From Haliclona indistincta (lineage: Eukaryota; Porifera; Demospongiae; Haplosclerida; Chalinidae), in assembly GCA_964017065.1 (NCBI GenBank), contig OZ024785.1, positions 14,667,965 through 14,731,964 of the forward strand: 64,000 bases of DNA, written 5' to 3'. This document shows, piece by piece, positions 20,214 through 31,250 of this stretch. The notes below the pieces were generated by a model, which searched no databases, had not been told where the DNA came from, and saw only the letters and a list, made by a program, of their open reading frames with translations. How positions within the stretch are numbered: the stretch's first letter is position 1; each line of letters opens with the position of its first letter. The position numbers and the translations under genes are program-made.

Positions 20214-21905
20214 TTATATTATATTCTCTTTAAGGATTTTCTCGACTTCTTGATTTATCACCACTCGAGGAATCTTGAGCTGCACTTCTGCTCCCAATGT
20301 TTTTGATTTCATGAATTCTGTTATCTTTGAGAATGTCCCTTCCTTAAGTTTAATCACTACCATAGCCTTCAGCACATCTTCATTTCTTCTGTCACGATAA
20401 GCAGAATCGATATCTTGTAATTTCCCGTCAATAAATTCTGCTAAAGTTGACGAATCCACGCTGCATTCACTAGACTCGATCCACACTATGTATCTGTCAT
20501 ATGTAGTGGTATCAATTGAGGCTATGTATTCAACTTGTGACTTCACGTCTGAGATGAACTCTGTCATTATTTCTACAAGATGGGATTCATAAAAGAAATG
20601 ATCTTGTGCCGTTAATACCAGCTCCATACTACTTCTACCATACAAATCGAACAGTGAGCCCTTATCATTGGTCAGTTTCACAACTTTGATGAGGTCTCCG
20701 AGTCTGTAGCGATAGAAACCAGTGGTTGTGGTCAATACTAGCTCATACACTTGACCTTCTTGAACTTCACTGCTCAGCAAGGCTTGAGGATGGTCTTTGC
20801 TGATGTCAGCAAAAGGAATAAACTCAAAGAACATGTGTGGTACTAGTTCAAACAGAGATGTATTAACTGTTGGTCTATAAACACGAGCGTATGTACCAGC
20901 TTCAGAACAAGCAAGAACGAATGAAGATATGTGAACATTTGGTCCACAGTAATGCTTCAGGATAGGTACAAAGCTCTTGTAGCTCCCACTGCAAGCGCAT
21001 TGTATCATCTTCACATTGGGCCATATCGCTGGAATGACATCCTTAAAATTGCACGATTCTGCCTGCTCGAATATCTCTCTGAGTTGATCAGCTCTAGCTG
21101 GGCTTGGTCCACCCAATTTTTCATTGAGGACATCTCTGCACTCTGATGGGATAGGAAGAGAGCTATCAATGGATCCTGATCTTACATCATATACCAGTTG
21201 TCGCCATGATGACTTGACCAGTGCCATAACCGACATCAGGACAGGGATGAAGTTAGTCTTGATAACATCAACTGATGTATCCTTCAACCCAAACACTAAC
21301 TGAGCATATAAAGAAGCAGACAACGGCTGAAAGCCATAAGCTTCACGTGGCACAAAGTAGCTATTAGGAAACCTCTGCAGAGCTCTCTTATAGACTCCGA
21401 TACTAATGCTTTGTATAGGCATGCCGGATGGTGTGCTACTCTCTTTAATAAAGAAGGATGATAATAGCAAGTTCCTAAGAGTTGTATCAGCATCATCGAA
21501 CTTGTCAATCGCTGCTTGTGTAATAGGAACAAGTTTCATCAACCCTGTTGTACCTGATGATGGTGCAAATGCCACCACTTCATCAGCAGTCAGTAGATTC
21601 TGCTCTCCTTTATTCACTATGCGATCGATATACTCTTGATACACACCATAAGTTGTCAGAGGAACCTGTTCGCGGTATCCATCAATAGTGGTGATGTCTT
21701 CAAAGTTCCATCTTTTCCCTATTTCAGTATCTTTGTTCCTTTCCAGAATGTCAAAGAGGGCGTTGCCTTCTTGTTTCGAGTAGGCCGAAGCAGCTCTCGA
21801 AGTTGTCCGCCTATTCCAGCGTATGGGTCTAGCCGGTTGACGCGGTATGATTCCTAGGCTTCTCCTCGCCACCAGACAACATCTCAATGCGGTAGTTAGC
21901 GCCAT
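20214..21905 (-). CDS. GH3-domain protein (GHDC/GH3-like adenylating enzyme), intact copy A
   Basis: 563 aa from ATG 21905. It matches the GH3 family, plant acyl-acid amido synthetases and their animal GH3-domain-containing relatives. Seen: the ATP-binding motif SSGTTGLMKLVP (116-127), a motif-2 counterpart LACSEAGT (331-338) and the motif-3 YRYRLGD (398-404), followed by a C-terminal domain. The first 45 residues hold many Arg and no acidic residue (LRCCLVARRSLGII), typical of a mitochondrial presequence, which supports this start. The frame is open for 82 further codons to 22151, but that part is not GH3-like. Family members join an amino acid to an acyl acid via an acyl-adenylate; the substrate here is unknown. 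The gene is intronless. Its B counterpart is broken. Confidence 0.85.
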   Translation of the reverse strand: MALTTALRCCLVARRSLGIIPRQPARPIRWNRRTTSRAASAYSKQEGNALFDILERNKDTEIGKRWNFEDITTIDGYREQVPLTTYGVYQEYIDRIVNKGEQNLLTADEVVAFAPSSGTTGLMKLVPITQAAIDKFDDADTTLRNLLLSSFFIKESSTPSGMPIQSISIGVYKRALQRFPNSYFVPREAYGFQPLSASLYAQLVFGLKDTSVDVIKTNFIPVLMSVMALVKSSWRQLVYDVRSGSIDSSLPIPSECRDVLNEKLGGPSPARADQLREIFEQAESCNFKDVIPAIWPNVKMIQCACSGSYKSFVPILKHYCGPNVHISSFVLACSEAGTYARVYRPTVNTSLFELVPHMFFEFIPFADISKDHPQALLSSEVQEGQVYELVLTTTTGFYRYRLGDLIKVVKLTNDKGSLFDLYGRSSMELVLTAQDHFFYESHLVEIMTEFISDVKSQVEYIASIDTTTYDRYIVWIESSECSVDSSTLAEFIDGKLQDIDSAYRDRRNEDVLKAMVVIKLKEGTFSKITEFMKSKTLGAEVQLKIPRVVINQEVEKILKENII

Positions 21906-23087
21906 GTTCAGCAAACATAGACGAGCCCCGCCCTTTAATTGCGTATCCAAGTAATACAGTCGCATTTGCTTATCTACCAACTTGAGCGTACACTTCTGCA
22001 CTTTAAAACTGTATATATCTGCGGGCAGGGCGTTCAAAAATGAGAATAATATTTTGCATTGAGAATTGAATGTTAGCAGTAATGCTGTTGAAGAGAAGAG
22101 ACAAATCATGAGAATAATACATGTAGAGAATAAGCAAGAAGAGACTGTCACAGTTGTGAATGTAATTTACCACATGTACAGTACTCAACCTTCACACACC
22201 CACTCACTCACTTACAGAATCCAGCCTGTAAACACATTTCGTCACTAAATCATTATTTTACTATAATTGCATACATGTGTAGTAGCTATGTTGTTTATTG
22301 AGGAAAAGTGGGTGGACTTCATAACTATAGTATGATATTGGCACATTCCTAGACAATAGTTGTGTAATAATAAGATACTAGAGAGCTACGTATACTTCTG
22401 TTGCTGTGGGGTTTGATACTTAGTATTGTCACTTAATATACGAAAGTTTGTATGTGGCGAGGTCAAATTATCACGCACAACAGCATTGTATATATTCAAA
22501 TGGGATACTTTCCCTTACCACATTACAATAATGGACCTGTATCCCATATGGTAATACCGCTGTTAGTATTTTTAATGAATGCATCAATTAAGCTTTGTCT
22601 CCCACTTCTATCATAGTTCACTTGCTGATGTAACATGATTGTACTCTAGACTAGTCTCATATAGTTGAGTAAACAAGTAGTCCTCTACATTGGCACATGT
22701 ACTGAATTGCGAGCATGCATGTGACAGCAGTATCGCTGACTATGCATTGCTTATCTGCATTGTCACTCTTCAAGGTATTTACTATAGATACCTCTACGAG
22801 AGGGTGTGCCCATTGGGACTGCATTGACGAGCTAATTACAGTGTCCTGTTGTTGTCTGGTGGTGAACTCGCAACTTGTATCTTCACAGTTCATTGAAGTA
22901 CACAGTACGCTTTGTCATGACTTTGGTTTTGTATTTCACATGCTGTGTTATTATGCAACTGGTCAAGAATTTGGTTGTATTGGAATCCAGATAGGGCCAG
23001 TTGCACAGTCGTCATTCTTCCAACTGAATTATTTAGAGTATACCGTTATACTGATTAACATCAGATGTGATAGTTAAGTAATTCTCT

Positions 23088-23091
<4 letters not shown>

Positions 23092-23141
<50 letters not shown>
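23092..23141 (+). repeat. (CT)n microsatellite
   Basis: About 25 CT units. The B copy has only TTCTCTCTCGG at the matching position (about 41830), so the expansion is private to A. Confidence 0.95.
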
Positions 23142-23144
<3 letters not shown>

Positions 23145-24139
23145 TTTCTGTTCTATTCCTGCCAGACTAGTCATATCATATGGAATGCTATTATAGTCAT
23201 TTTTGGTATATAGTCCGTGTAATTATGAGTCAAAACAATGGTGATTGACATCATGTACTGTCAATGATTCAGTGTTCCACTAGACTATAATACAGTATCC
23301 TGTACATTATACTAGTCTTGTTTGTACAATACTATAACATGCCTCAACATCGACTAGCAGTGTAACAGAATTGCTGTGCAGTTTACAGAGAATCCTATTG
23401 ATGGCTATACCATTGATAGACAGTAAATACAACATTAGTAAACCACTTTAATTTGATTAAATCGAGGCATAGTTTTCAACACAATATCATGTTTTATATG
23501 CAATTCATATGTACCTGATCTCGGCAGTAGTACGTGCAGCTCATGTAGAGGAATTCAAAGAGCGAGGGATCTCTACCACACCTAATTATGCTAACAATAG
23601 GTAAAATTCATGAATGAGTTGCAGCTGTGCTTATCATGATTAGAAAATGTGTGGGAGGGCATTGAGATGATGTTTAGTGAGTTTAGGAGCATAACCAATG
23701 TGTGGCTGAAGTATAGCTTTAATGTAGCTGAACTGAATTAATGTGTTGATTATTATTTTTGTACTATAAGCTGTGTTGCAATTCAGAATATGGAGCCTTT
23801 GTACTTGTAGCTATGAAAACTCTACATACACTGTCCTAGGTCAAGTACATGATTAGCATTCTGCTGGAATATGATCTGAGCTAGTATCATATGTGATATG
23901 AATACCACTTGTATAGCTAAACCTCCTATTTAACTTTATACAGCCTGCATGCTTATAACACCCAGCTACTATAAATACGTACAGTGAAACCTAGAACAGA
24001 CATAGGTTATCATAGAGACTGAAACTTGATGAGGCATACATACATGTACTAGCTTTATGCAGGCTTGAGATGCTTCTTACTAAGAATTATGTAAGTGTTG
24101 TTTGCATGTTTGTGAGTGTGCAGTCCCATGCAGTATTCC

Positions 24140-24255
24140 GAAGGGCTTCGTTCTGTGATTTAATCATTCAGTTGGTAGAGTCAGTGGTATCATGTGGTTC
24201 ATGATAGTAGATTGTGTAACAGTTTGCTATCAAGTGAATGTGATCAGCGTTTAAA
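24140..24255 (+). repeat. Dispersed repeat, plus-strand copy in A
   Basis: GGCTTCGTTCTGTGATTTAA then GTCAGTGGTATCATGTGGTT and AGATTGTGTAACAG. It is homologous to the minus-strand sequence at 8285-8440, with an internal difference of about 30 bp. Confidence 0.6.
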
Positions 24256-24672
24256 AAAAGATTTTTCCATTATTAATAGTCATACAATGTAACTTAGGTA
24301 CCATAATTGTTATTGTGTTGTTATGAGTTGTGTAAGTGCTAGAGTGTTCGCTTGTGTTGGTACGTGAGTGCAAGTTATTAACTTGATTATAACCATGGCT
24401 TCCACTGTCTTTAGTTGATCATCGTCACAAGGATAGGTTGGGTCATACCACTGATTATGCTGGTATGCAAAATAGCATTTTATTACACACGTGAGAAGAC
24501 AACGCAAACATTACAGTGTTCAATCAAAATATTTTTTCTTGAAAAACAAAGTACATTGAAAATATAATCTCTCAAATTATAAAAATATAAATTACAGCAT
24601 TAATTTTGTAAGATTGTCACAGGATAAATCTTGCTCATATTTACAAGTGATATCTCAAAAACATAAAAAGTT

Positions 24673-24918
24673 TTACAAGTTTCCACTCCAACTGGTCTCA
24701 AGGCGACCACTCCGCCCACCCATCATCTCCATGGCAACACTATCATGAGGCACACAAGTACAGTTAGAGGCGTGGTCACAGCACGGGGCTATCTTGCCGG
24801 AATAATCCGTTGGGTCGATCTGTGATGGTGGCAGAGTGCCTACAGAGTGGGTGTGGTTCTCCACTATGGTTTGAATTTGCTTGATAACATCCGAATACTG
24901 AGTTGCATCAAGTGGGTA
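24673..24918 (-). CDS. Terminal exon of a steryl-/arylsulfatase-like gene, copy A
   Basis: The exon begins right after CTTCCCTTCCTATAG (acceptor AG at 24920-24919) and runs 81 codons to TAA. The reading YPLDATQYSDVIKQIQTIVE, followed by NHTHSVG, PPSQ, a CC pair and NCTC, lines up with the C-terminal tail of steryl-sulfatase-type proteins as I recall it (a residue-poor helix, HTQT-like step, PxQ, CCP, CxC). A and B differ at about seven sites, five of them synonymous, which suggests past selection on the protein. I find no earlier sulfatase exon to the right before the block boundary at 29430, so the exon is probably orphaned by the duplication or follows a long intron. Confidence 0.6.
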   Translation of the reverse strand, partial: YPLDATQYSDVIKQIQTIVENHTHSVGTLPPSQIDPTDYSGKIAPCCDHASNCTCVPHDSVAMEMMGGRSGRLETSWSGNL

Positions 24919-25767
24919 CTATAGGAAGGGAAGAAGGAAAAGAGGGAGGGAAGGAAGGAGAGAAGGAGGAAGAGAGGGAGAGAGAGAGAGGGAGAGAGGG
25001 AGAGAGAGAGAAAGAGGTGCAATGACAATTACATGAATGTGTTTGAACCCAAAGACTTGAGACTGCAAAGATAATTCCTAAGTGACTCAGCAGCATTTAC
25101 AGTACATGTACTTTTAGTTCCACTTTTTGTGAGACATCCATAACTGGTAAAATTGGTAAAATCGGTTATTCTTATTTCTTAGCATTGAGGATGTGACTCA
25201 GTACAAGTACAGGTTTAGCAGTTCAGTTCAGATTAACCCACATTGTACAAAATAGGAACAGTATTCATCTATAATTATCAAAGCACAGGATGCAGACACT
25301 GTTGTTTTTGTTACACACTGGAATGATGCTATTATTATAGTGCTCTATTATTATGTATGGATAACAAAACAATGCACTAGGATATGACAAGACTCTACTA
25401 GTCCCACCCACACGACAGGAAAGCTTTGATCCAAATGCATATGTACATGTATCTTATTAACCTATGTGTGTAGGGTTCAATCCAGAAGACATCAATACCA
25501 TCTGTCCCACAGTGTAACACCTACTTGTTTTCACAGAATGAGTTTTTTGAATTTTTAGTCTTGAGTGAACTCAATCAATTTGAATGAGTGTACACTGGCT
25601 TTTTAGAGTCTAGCAGAAAATTATTTATAAGGTTTATAGCTATACTGTCAAACACAATAGTTCAACTGTTCCTTTTCATAAATTATTACGCATTGAGGCA
25701 TTCCAAATGAACGCTCATTTTTGGATGAAAAATTTGATCATAAAATTCAAATCGGTACAGTGATTGA

Positions 25768-25770
<3 letters not shown>
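24919..25770. other. Non-coding DNA upstream of the sulfatase-like exon
   Basis: A purine-rich GGAAGG/GAGA tract at 24924-25017 lies in the presumed intron next to the acceptor (pyrimidine-rich on the coding strand). No further sulfatase exon is recognised. Confidence 0.6.

Positions 25771-25819
<49 letters not shown>
25771..25819 (+). repeat. (CT)n microsatellite
   Basis: About 24 CT units. The B copy at 44551-44600 carries one CTGT interruption. Confidence 0.95.
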
Positions 25820-25822
<3 letters not shown>

Positions 25823-25882
25823 AGACTAGTGGCTTAAGAATAGCAACAAACCGTCCCGAGATTGTAAAAAGGAGTGATTTAA

Positions 25883-26481
25883 CTCTTTAGTGACTGAATT
25901 ATTTTGACGAAAATTCGGCTTGCTCTAAACTGACAGTTTGTCTTGCGATTTCTACAACATGCAGTACGCTAGCTGTTCCAAACTAGCACTGTTTTTTCCT
26001 GGCATGTCAAAGTTTACGACCATGTACTAAACTCTGAGTTGGCCACTCCCAATTCGGAACAGAAGCCGCTTAAGTGCTGCGACCACGTCATTTTCCAGCC
26101 AATTTTGGTCTTCGTTTAGCCCTGGTGACTGATACAAAAACCTGGTGGTGTCCAGGTGAGCAAACAGCATAGTTTAGGCCATATTCTATGCCCAAGTATG
26201 CATTTAGGGGCATCCTGAAGCCCCAAAAATGCCGAAAGCGGCGAGGGGCTCCGCCCGTTCGAACCCCGGGTTAAAGGGGGGACACCCCCCTTTAAAAATC
26301 CCCCCGTTCTATATATTTTAGTGGGGAGGGCGCGGCGAAAAACAGTGGGTTTTTTCAGGTAAAGTTAGCTTTTGCAATTAAACTTTATTTGACCTTTCTA
26401 GAGCACTTTTCGCACTATTTATGACGTCTACAGTAGGTGGAGTCAATTATGACGGCTAAATCCGCTATAGGCCCTAAAGGG
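25883..26481. mobile_element. 599-bp TTAA-flanked piggyBac-type MITE, copy 1
   Basis: Flanked by TTAA at 25879-25882 and 26482-26485. Copy B is uninterrupted here (GTGATTTAATCACG, about 44658). Ends CTCTTTAGTG and (reverse complement) CCCTTTAGGG form a short imperfect TIR. A second copy of the same length lies inverted at 54672-55270. No transposase frame is present, so it needs a partner element. TTAA duplication is the hallmark of piggyBac. Confidence 0.9.
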
Positions 26482-26485
26482 TTAA

Positions 26486-28329
26486 TCACAATGCATAACA
26501 TCCAATAGAGGGCAGTTTGATACAACACACAATATCGCTGTAGCACGTACACACTGGAAACTAATATTACCACCACAGATTCCTGGGCACACACACTATT
26601 TGTTGTCACTAGCAGTACACAACAACAGATCATCATAGCTACCCACTATTGAAAACCTGACCATCACCTTATCCCAATACTATTATCATCTTACATTAGA
26701 CTACAACACAGCCAGACCAATTTGACATCATAACTTCACATCCTCTTTTCCTCATATCTTAGGAAATGTGAACACATAGTTATGAGTACAGTGACCTGTG
26801 TAGTACAGTACTCCTACTGGTCTATAGCTCTCTATATGGTAGCAATAAGCTGCTTCTTGTGCACGTGGAGATGGTATGGTAAGTGAACTCTTGCTGGCTT
26901 CTATACTCCTCCATCAATACACAGACATTGTTTGTGTGTATGATAATTACTGACTTGGTGTATAATTAGATAAACATGATGATGCCTCTAGCACCCATAG
27001 CCTAAGGCATGCATACCTCTGCAAAGATGAAACCTTTCTTGAAATAAAATCTATGGTACAAACATGTCAACACAACTACACTATGAGCATACTAAAATGA
27101 TTTTATAGAGACGCTTTATCATCGTATATGTTTCACCAAACAATGCTGCTTACATGTATATTATTATACACAGTACGTATGTAGACAAATCAGGCGTATT
27201 ACAAACTTACTACCTTACACCTGTTGCAAAGTAACAATGAAGGAACGAAGAAAGTAGGTTCAGTGACACATAAATAAATTTCATAGTCTTACTAGCATTG
27301 AACAATGTCTTGGAACAACAAATTACGGATAACTGATATACTACCAGTAAATGTAGTGGTCTAGACACATTGAGATTTTGGGTCTAACCCCCAACTACAA
27401 TATTCCTGTATTAGTGTGTAACAGGTACCATAGCAACTGTTTTAATAACCACTAGTTAGTAACAAGTTCACACGACATTAAACTCTTGGGTGGTACTCAG
27501 CGCTAAATTATATGATATGTTCTAATGTTGACAGGTAGTAATAGTTGAGTAGCTGACACACGCACTATATGGCAACCATCATGAACTGGTAGCCATTAAC
27601 ATCTCACGGTTCAACCTCTCTTGGGAAGACAAGGTGACCTTGTTAACACATCACCTTGACAACATCACAGGAGGGGCTTTACCATCCTCAAAGTTATGAT
27701 GCAGCGTGATACATTATGATGAATAGTTAAATCACTGTATACATCCTGACCATACATTCCTATCGACCATCATCAACACAGTATTACCTTTGAGCAATAC
27801 ACACTTAGTTTGACATTGCAAAGTCAGTCTATTATAAGCAATAATAATTATGTGCAACTGTTTCACAATTTACTGTTTTGAGATACAGATATCTCACTAT
27901 CATCTGGAGCATATCTTCTCATGAGAGTGGAATATCGAAAAAAAAAAGCGCTACTATTACACATGACAACCAGGTAAAGCGTACGTACATGTATGCATGC
28001 GAGGGCATACAGCTCGTACAAAATATCTTCTAGCCAAAGGGAGGTGTTTTCAATGGACCTAGTAACAGGAACAACTATTGAGCTATTCAAAGTTGTATGG
28101 AAGGATAAGCTCATTATTGTGTATAGCAAGTGAGTATTAATTTGCTAATTACGACAGCGAAAATTGCAGACAGACAGTATTTGTAGACAGACAGCAAGAC
28201 AGTATTTGGTGAGTTAGACAGTGAATGCATTTTGGTAAACGTGTAATCCATTGTTGGACTAGAATAAAATTAATTCCTTATTAAAGCTTTTTCTACAGCA
28301 TTGCTCATGTTGGTTGATCTTATTCTAGG
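26486..28329. other. Non-coding region of copy A, with one exon candidate
   Basis: Mostly unannotatable. It includes the exon-like stretch 26763-26878. An 88-codon minus frame (27863-28129) shows only amino-acid-changing differences to B and is probably not a gene. Confidence 0.5.
26763..26878 (+). CDS. Candidate internal exon, unknown gene
   Basis: Bounded by a pyrimidine-rich acceptor (CCTCTTTTCCTCATATCTTAG) and a strong donor (ATG|GTAAGTG). One frame is open across all 116 nt, including VVQYSYWSIALYMVAISCFL, a membrane-like segment. The B copy (44942-45057) has the same signals and one ATA to CTA change (Ile to Leu), whereas sequence about 100 bp downstream has indels. No flanking exons are identified, so this is suggestive only. 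Confidence 0.25.
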
Positions 28330-28500
28330 TAGTGACCATTATGGCTTCTTTTGAAAGGGAAACCAGATTCGTTCTGGGATAAACCCCATGTGGGTGAGCT
28401 AGTAGGAATCGAACTAGCAACCACTCCAGTTGAGCGGTCAAGCGCTGACTGTGTCAGCTGCAACAAGGCGCCGCCATCATGCTCATATCCTTCAACACAC
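28330..28500 (-). repeat. tRNA-like SINE candidate, copy A
   Basis: On the minus strand AGTTCGATTCC (28405-28415) matches a Pol III B box, in GGTTGCTAGTTCGATTCCTA, preceded by GTCAGCGCTTGACCGCTC. No complete cloverleaf is visible, so it is tRNA-derived rather than a tRNA gene. The paired copy is at 46483-46655. No poly-A tail or target duplication is clear. Confidence 0.4.
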
Positions 28501-28804
28501 ATCAACCAGACTGACTGACTGACTCAGAGGAGCACTTTCTATGTAAATTCACAGGAATATTGATAGTACTAACTTAACAGCTGTGCGATAATGAAAACCT
28601 TATGATTATTACAGCAACATACAAATTGTTGCGCTTCATTAGCTTTTGATAATATGCATTACCATGGTAGGTTGTTATGGTAACACATGTATTTACATAG
28701 TAATGTACATGTATGCTGAGCACTAGAATGACCCAGTCAGCAAGGACAGCAAATCATTATGACTAAAGCAGGATATGTATCATCTTAGTTATACATGACT
28801 TCAC

Positions 28805-28808
<4 letters not shown>

Positions 28809-28887
<79 letters not shown>

Positions 28888-28976
28888 AGAGAGAGAGAGA
28901 GAGGGAGGGACGGAGGGAGAGAGAGAGAGAGGGAGGGAGGGAGGGAAGGAGGGAGGGGGAGAGAGAAAGTGGGAGA
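28809..28976 (+). repeat. (GA)n / GGGA microsatellite near the end of copy A
   Basis: About 34 GA units, then GGGAGGGA blocks. The corresponding B tract (46956-47192) has a different internal structure. Confidence 0.95.
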
Positions 28977-29430
28977 GATAAGTAAAGAGGGGACAAATAG
29001 ACGAGACATATTTCATAATGTCTGCACAAGTCACTAAGACCAGACCTTGTGTACTGGGGTATAGTAACATACCATATGTCCATCACTCTATGATACTCTA
29101 TGGACTGATGGTACAATGTGAGCTATTTGCATTCCTAGGGATAACTGGAGCCATATTTTCTCTGCAATGGCTGGTTTACACAGCAGTTGTGATCAAAGCA
29201 CTTCATCTCCATACCACAACACTAAAATATGCTAATTCACGCAAGATCACACAAATTATTTGGTAGGAGGCAGTGTGAATATCGTTAACACCTTCACAAA
29301 TATGTATGATACCATGACAACCACTACCATGACAACGCTCACCATGGCAACCACAAAAGCATGCAGGATTGGAAGTAAGCTCATAGTGAAATATGTTGAA
29401 GATAAGTTTGACGTAGTATAGTACCATTAA
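28977..29430. other. Right end of copy A
   Basis: No gene. The end GAAGATAAGTTTGACGTAGT ATAGTA also precedes copy C (about 47657-47682), so the unit boundary A/B equals B/C. Confidence 0.7.
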
Positions 29431-30452
29431 TACTCAATGTATTAGATGACACCAGATGGTGTTTACATTATAATGACGTTCCTTTTTACAGCAATGAGAT
29501 ACTGCAGTGTCACTAGTCACCATAGTAGCGAACAGTGCTTACATTTACACATCAAGAAAATGTGGTTAGATATGCCTAAAAAAACTTTCCTCGATACACG
29601 AATAGCGCATGTGAAGGTGGTTCGACAATAGTAGTGTGTATTGCAATCATTGCTACACAACATTAGCTATCCGTACAGCACAGACTGGATGCAAGTGCGT
29701 CGTCATATTCTAACCCGTCCAATGCCTAGCAAAGTGACGGTGTCTAAAGCAGTAGTATCTCTTTCCAGTGACACACACGATCAGGAACAGCTCCAGACCT
29801 TATTCAAGACATGTATCAAGTGTGTACAAGGTGTGAGCAACTGGTAATACAAGTGATATACATAATTATGGTATAATAACAAACTATCTCTACATTAGTC
29901 ATACACACAGCATAGGACCACGTGTATACGTGTAAAGGAGAACAAAAGGTGTGTCACACAACATCATAATAATTATGCAGTTGCATCATGCATTGACTAC
30001 TTAGACTAATTATGCACCTTAACTACTAATGATATTCACGATTACTTTTAATTCACATCACATTGACTAATTAGCTAATGAACAAAACTATGACGCAGCA
30101 ATTCTGAATTATGTCACTTCATACACCATCATTTTTTCAAACCATTGACATATGCAGCTGTCTTTAGACACGTTTTAAAAAGTGCAGTCTTAAATGGTTA
30201 CGGAATAACCAAAATCATGCTCATATTGGGGAAGAAACCATGAAACAATCAAACTCGGTAAGTCGGTTAGCGCCCTCCCTCACTCAACCCTGATCGAGTG
30301 CAGATTTGATCTATCTCATTTCAACCCAAAATGAACTACGGTGCCTTAAGAATTGGTTAGGTTTTTATGACTGACGGCTTAGAAACCTTGGACGTAGAGC
30401 TGAAGGACGGCTCTACGTCCACAATAAAAACAAGTCATGTATCATAAGGTAC

Positions 30453-30674
30453 AGGCACTCTATAGAACCCAAACTCACTGGGAAACAAGGGGTTAAAGTA
30501 ATGCGTCATATAGCAGTGATACACAACATTACGCTCATTAACAAAACATGACGAAAATGTGAGAGGCACTCTATAGAACCCAAACTCACTGGGAAACAAG
30601 GGGTTAAAGTAATGCGTCATATAGCAGTGATACACAACATTACGCTCATTAACAAAACATGACGAAAATGTGAG
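30453..30674 (+). repeat. 111-bp tandem duplication private to copy B
   Basis: AGGCACTCTATAGAACCC through ACGAAAATGTGAG is present twice, starting at 30453 and 30564. A (about 4565) and C (about 50060) have it once. The junction reads GTGAGAGGCAC. Confidence 0.93.
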
Positions 30675-31032
30675 AAGTGATCGTGAATACTATTAGTAGA
30701 TAGGTTATCTGTAATGATCCTCAGTAACTAATGTATGACAAACACAATGATGTAATAATGTGATGTGATAAATCTCAGCATATCTATGGTAACACACTAC
30801 TATCTTTACATAATAATAAATATTTCAAATTTGTGGAAGCACAAAATTGATGACTGGCAATGAAATCACACACAATACAATGTATCCAGTTAGTAGCGTA
30901 AATTGAACATGAGCTGCTGTTATACACTCGACCTTCAAAACACACATGATGATGATGCCATCTCCATGCACACCTTGAAAATTATGACCGTCATCACACA
31001 AGATAATGGTTCCCACACTCACCCTCACGCAG

Positions 31033-31116
31033 AGGTGGAGAGAGATGGAGGGTGGGTGGGAGAGAGAGGGAGAGAAAAAGGGTGGGAGGAAAGAGAGAGA
31101 GAGGGAGGGAGGGAGG

Positions 31117-31209
<93 letters not shown>

Positions 31210-31250
31210 GGAGCGAGCGAGGGAGGGAGAGAGAGGGGGAGGGAGGGAGA
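31033..31250 (+). repeat. (GA/GGGA)n microsatellite, copy B
   Basis: Orthologous to 5041-5257 but with a longer pure GA run. Confidence 0.95.

Larger units (their letters stand above)
21906..24672. other. Intergenic region, GH3-like gene to sulfatase-like exon
   Basis: No gene is supported. A 120-codon plus frame (22715-23077) is not preserved in B, where an extra segment interrupts it. Contents: a diverged repeat of the 19.6-kb block (22205-22360), a (CT)n tract (23092-23140) and the dispersed repeat at 24140-24255. Confidence 0.6.
3532..29430 (+). repeat. Segmental duplication copy A
   Basis: This is the first of three direct copies of one block. It starts at TACTCAATGTATTAGACCAC, shared with B (29431) and C (47687), while the sequence to the left of that point differs between A and B/C. 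Content in order: non-coding left module with GA tract and minisatellite, a 5.65-kb transposon insertion, two ankyrin genes, the GH3-like gene, the sulfatase-like last exon, CT and GA tracts. A is 25.9 kb and B is 18.3 kb. Most of the difference is explained by the 5.65-kb insertion, a 599-bp element in A and two deletions in the B GH3 gene (about 1.40 and 0.38 kb). Confidence 0.93.

Noticed and set aside
22715..23077. 120-codon plus frame
   Set aside because: The B copy contains an extra 95-bp segment and a different downstream reading; no domain.
27863..28129. Minus frame of 88 codons, or a plus-strand exon ending at a GTGAGT donor near 28130
   Set aside because: A/B differences change amino acids on either strand, and no convincing acceptor is present.
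28404..28450. A functional tRNA gene on the minus strand
   Set aside because: Only the B-box region is tRNA-like; acceptor and anticodon stems cannot be formed convincingly.
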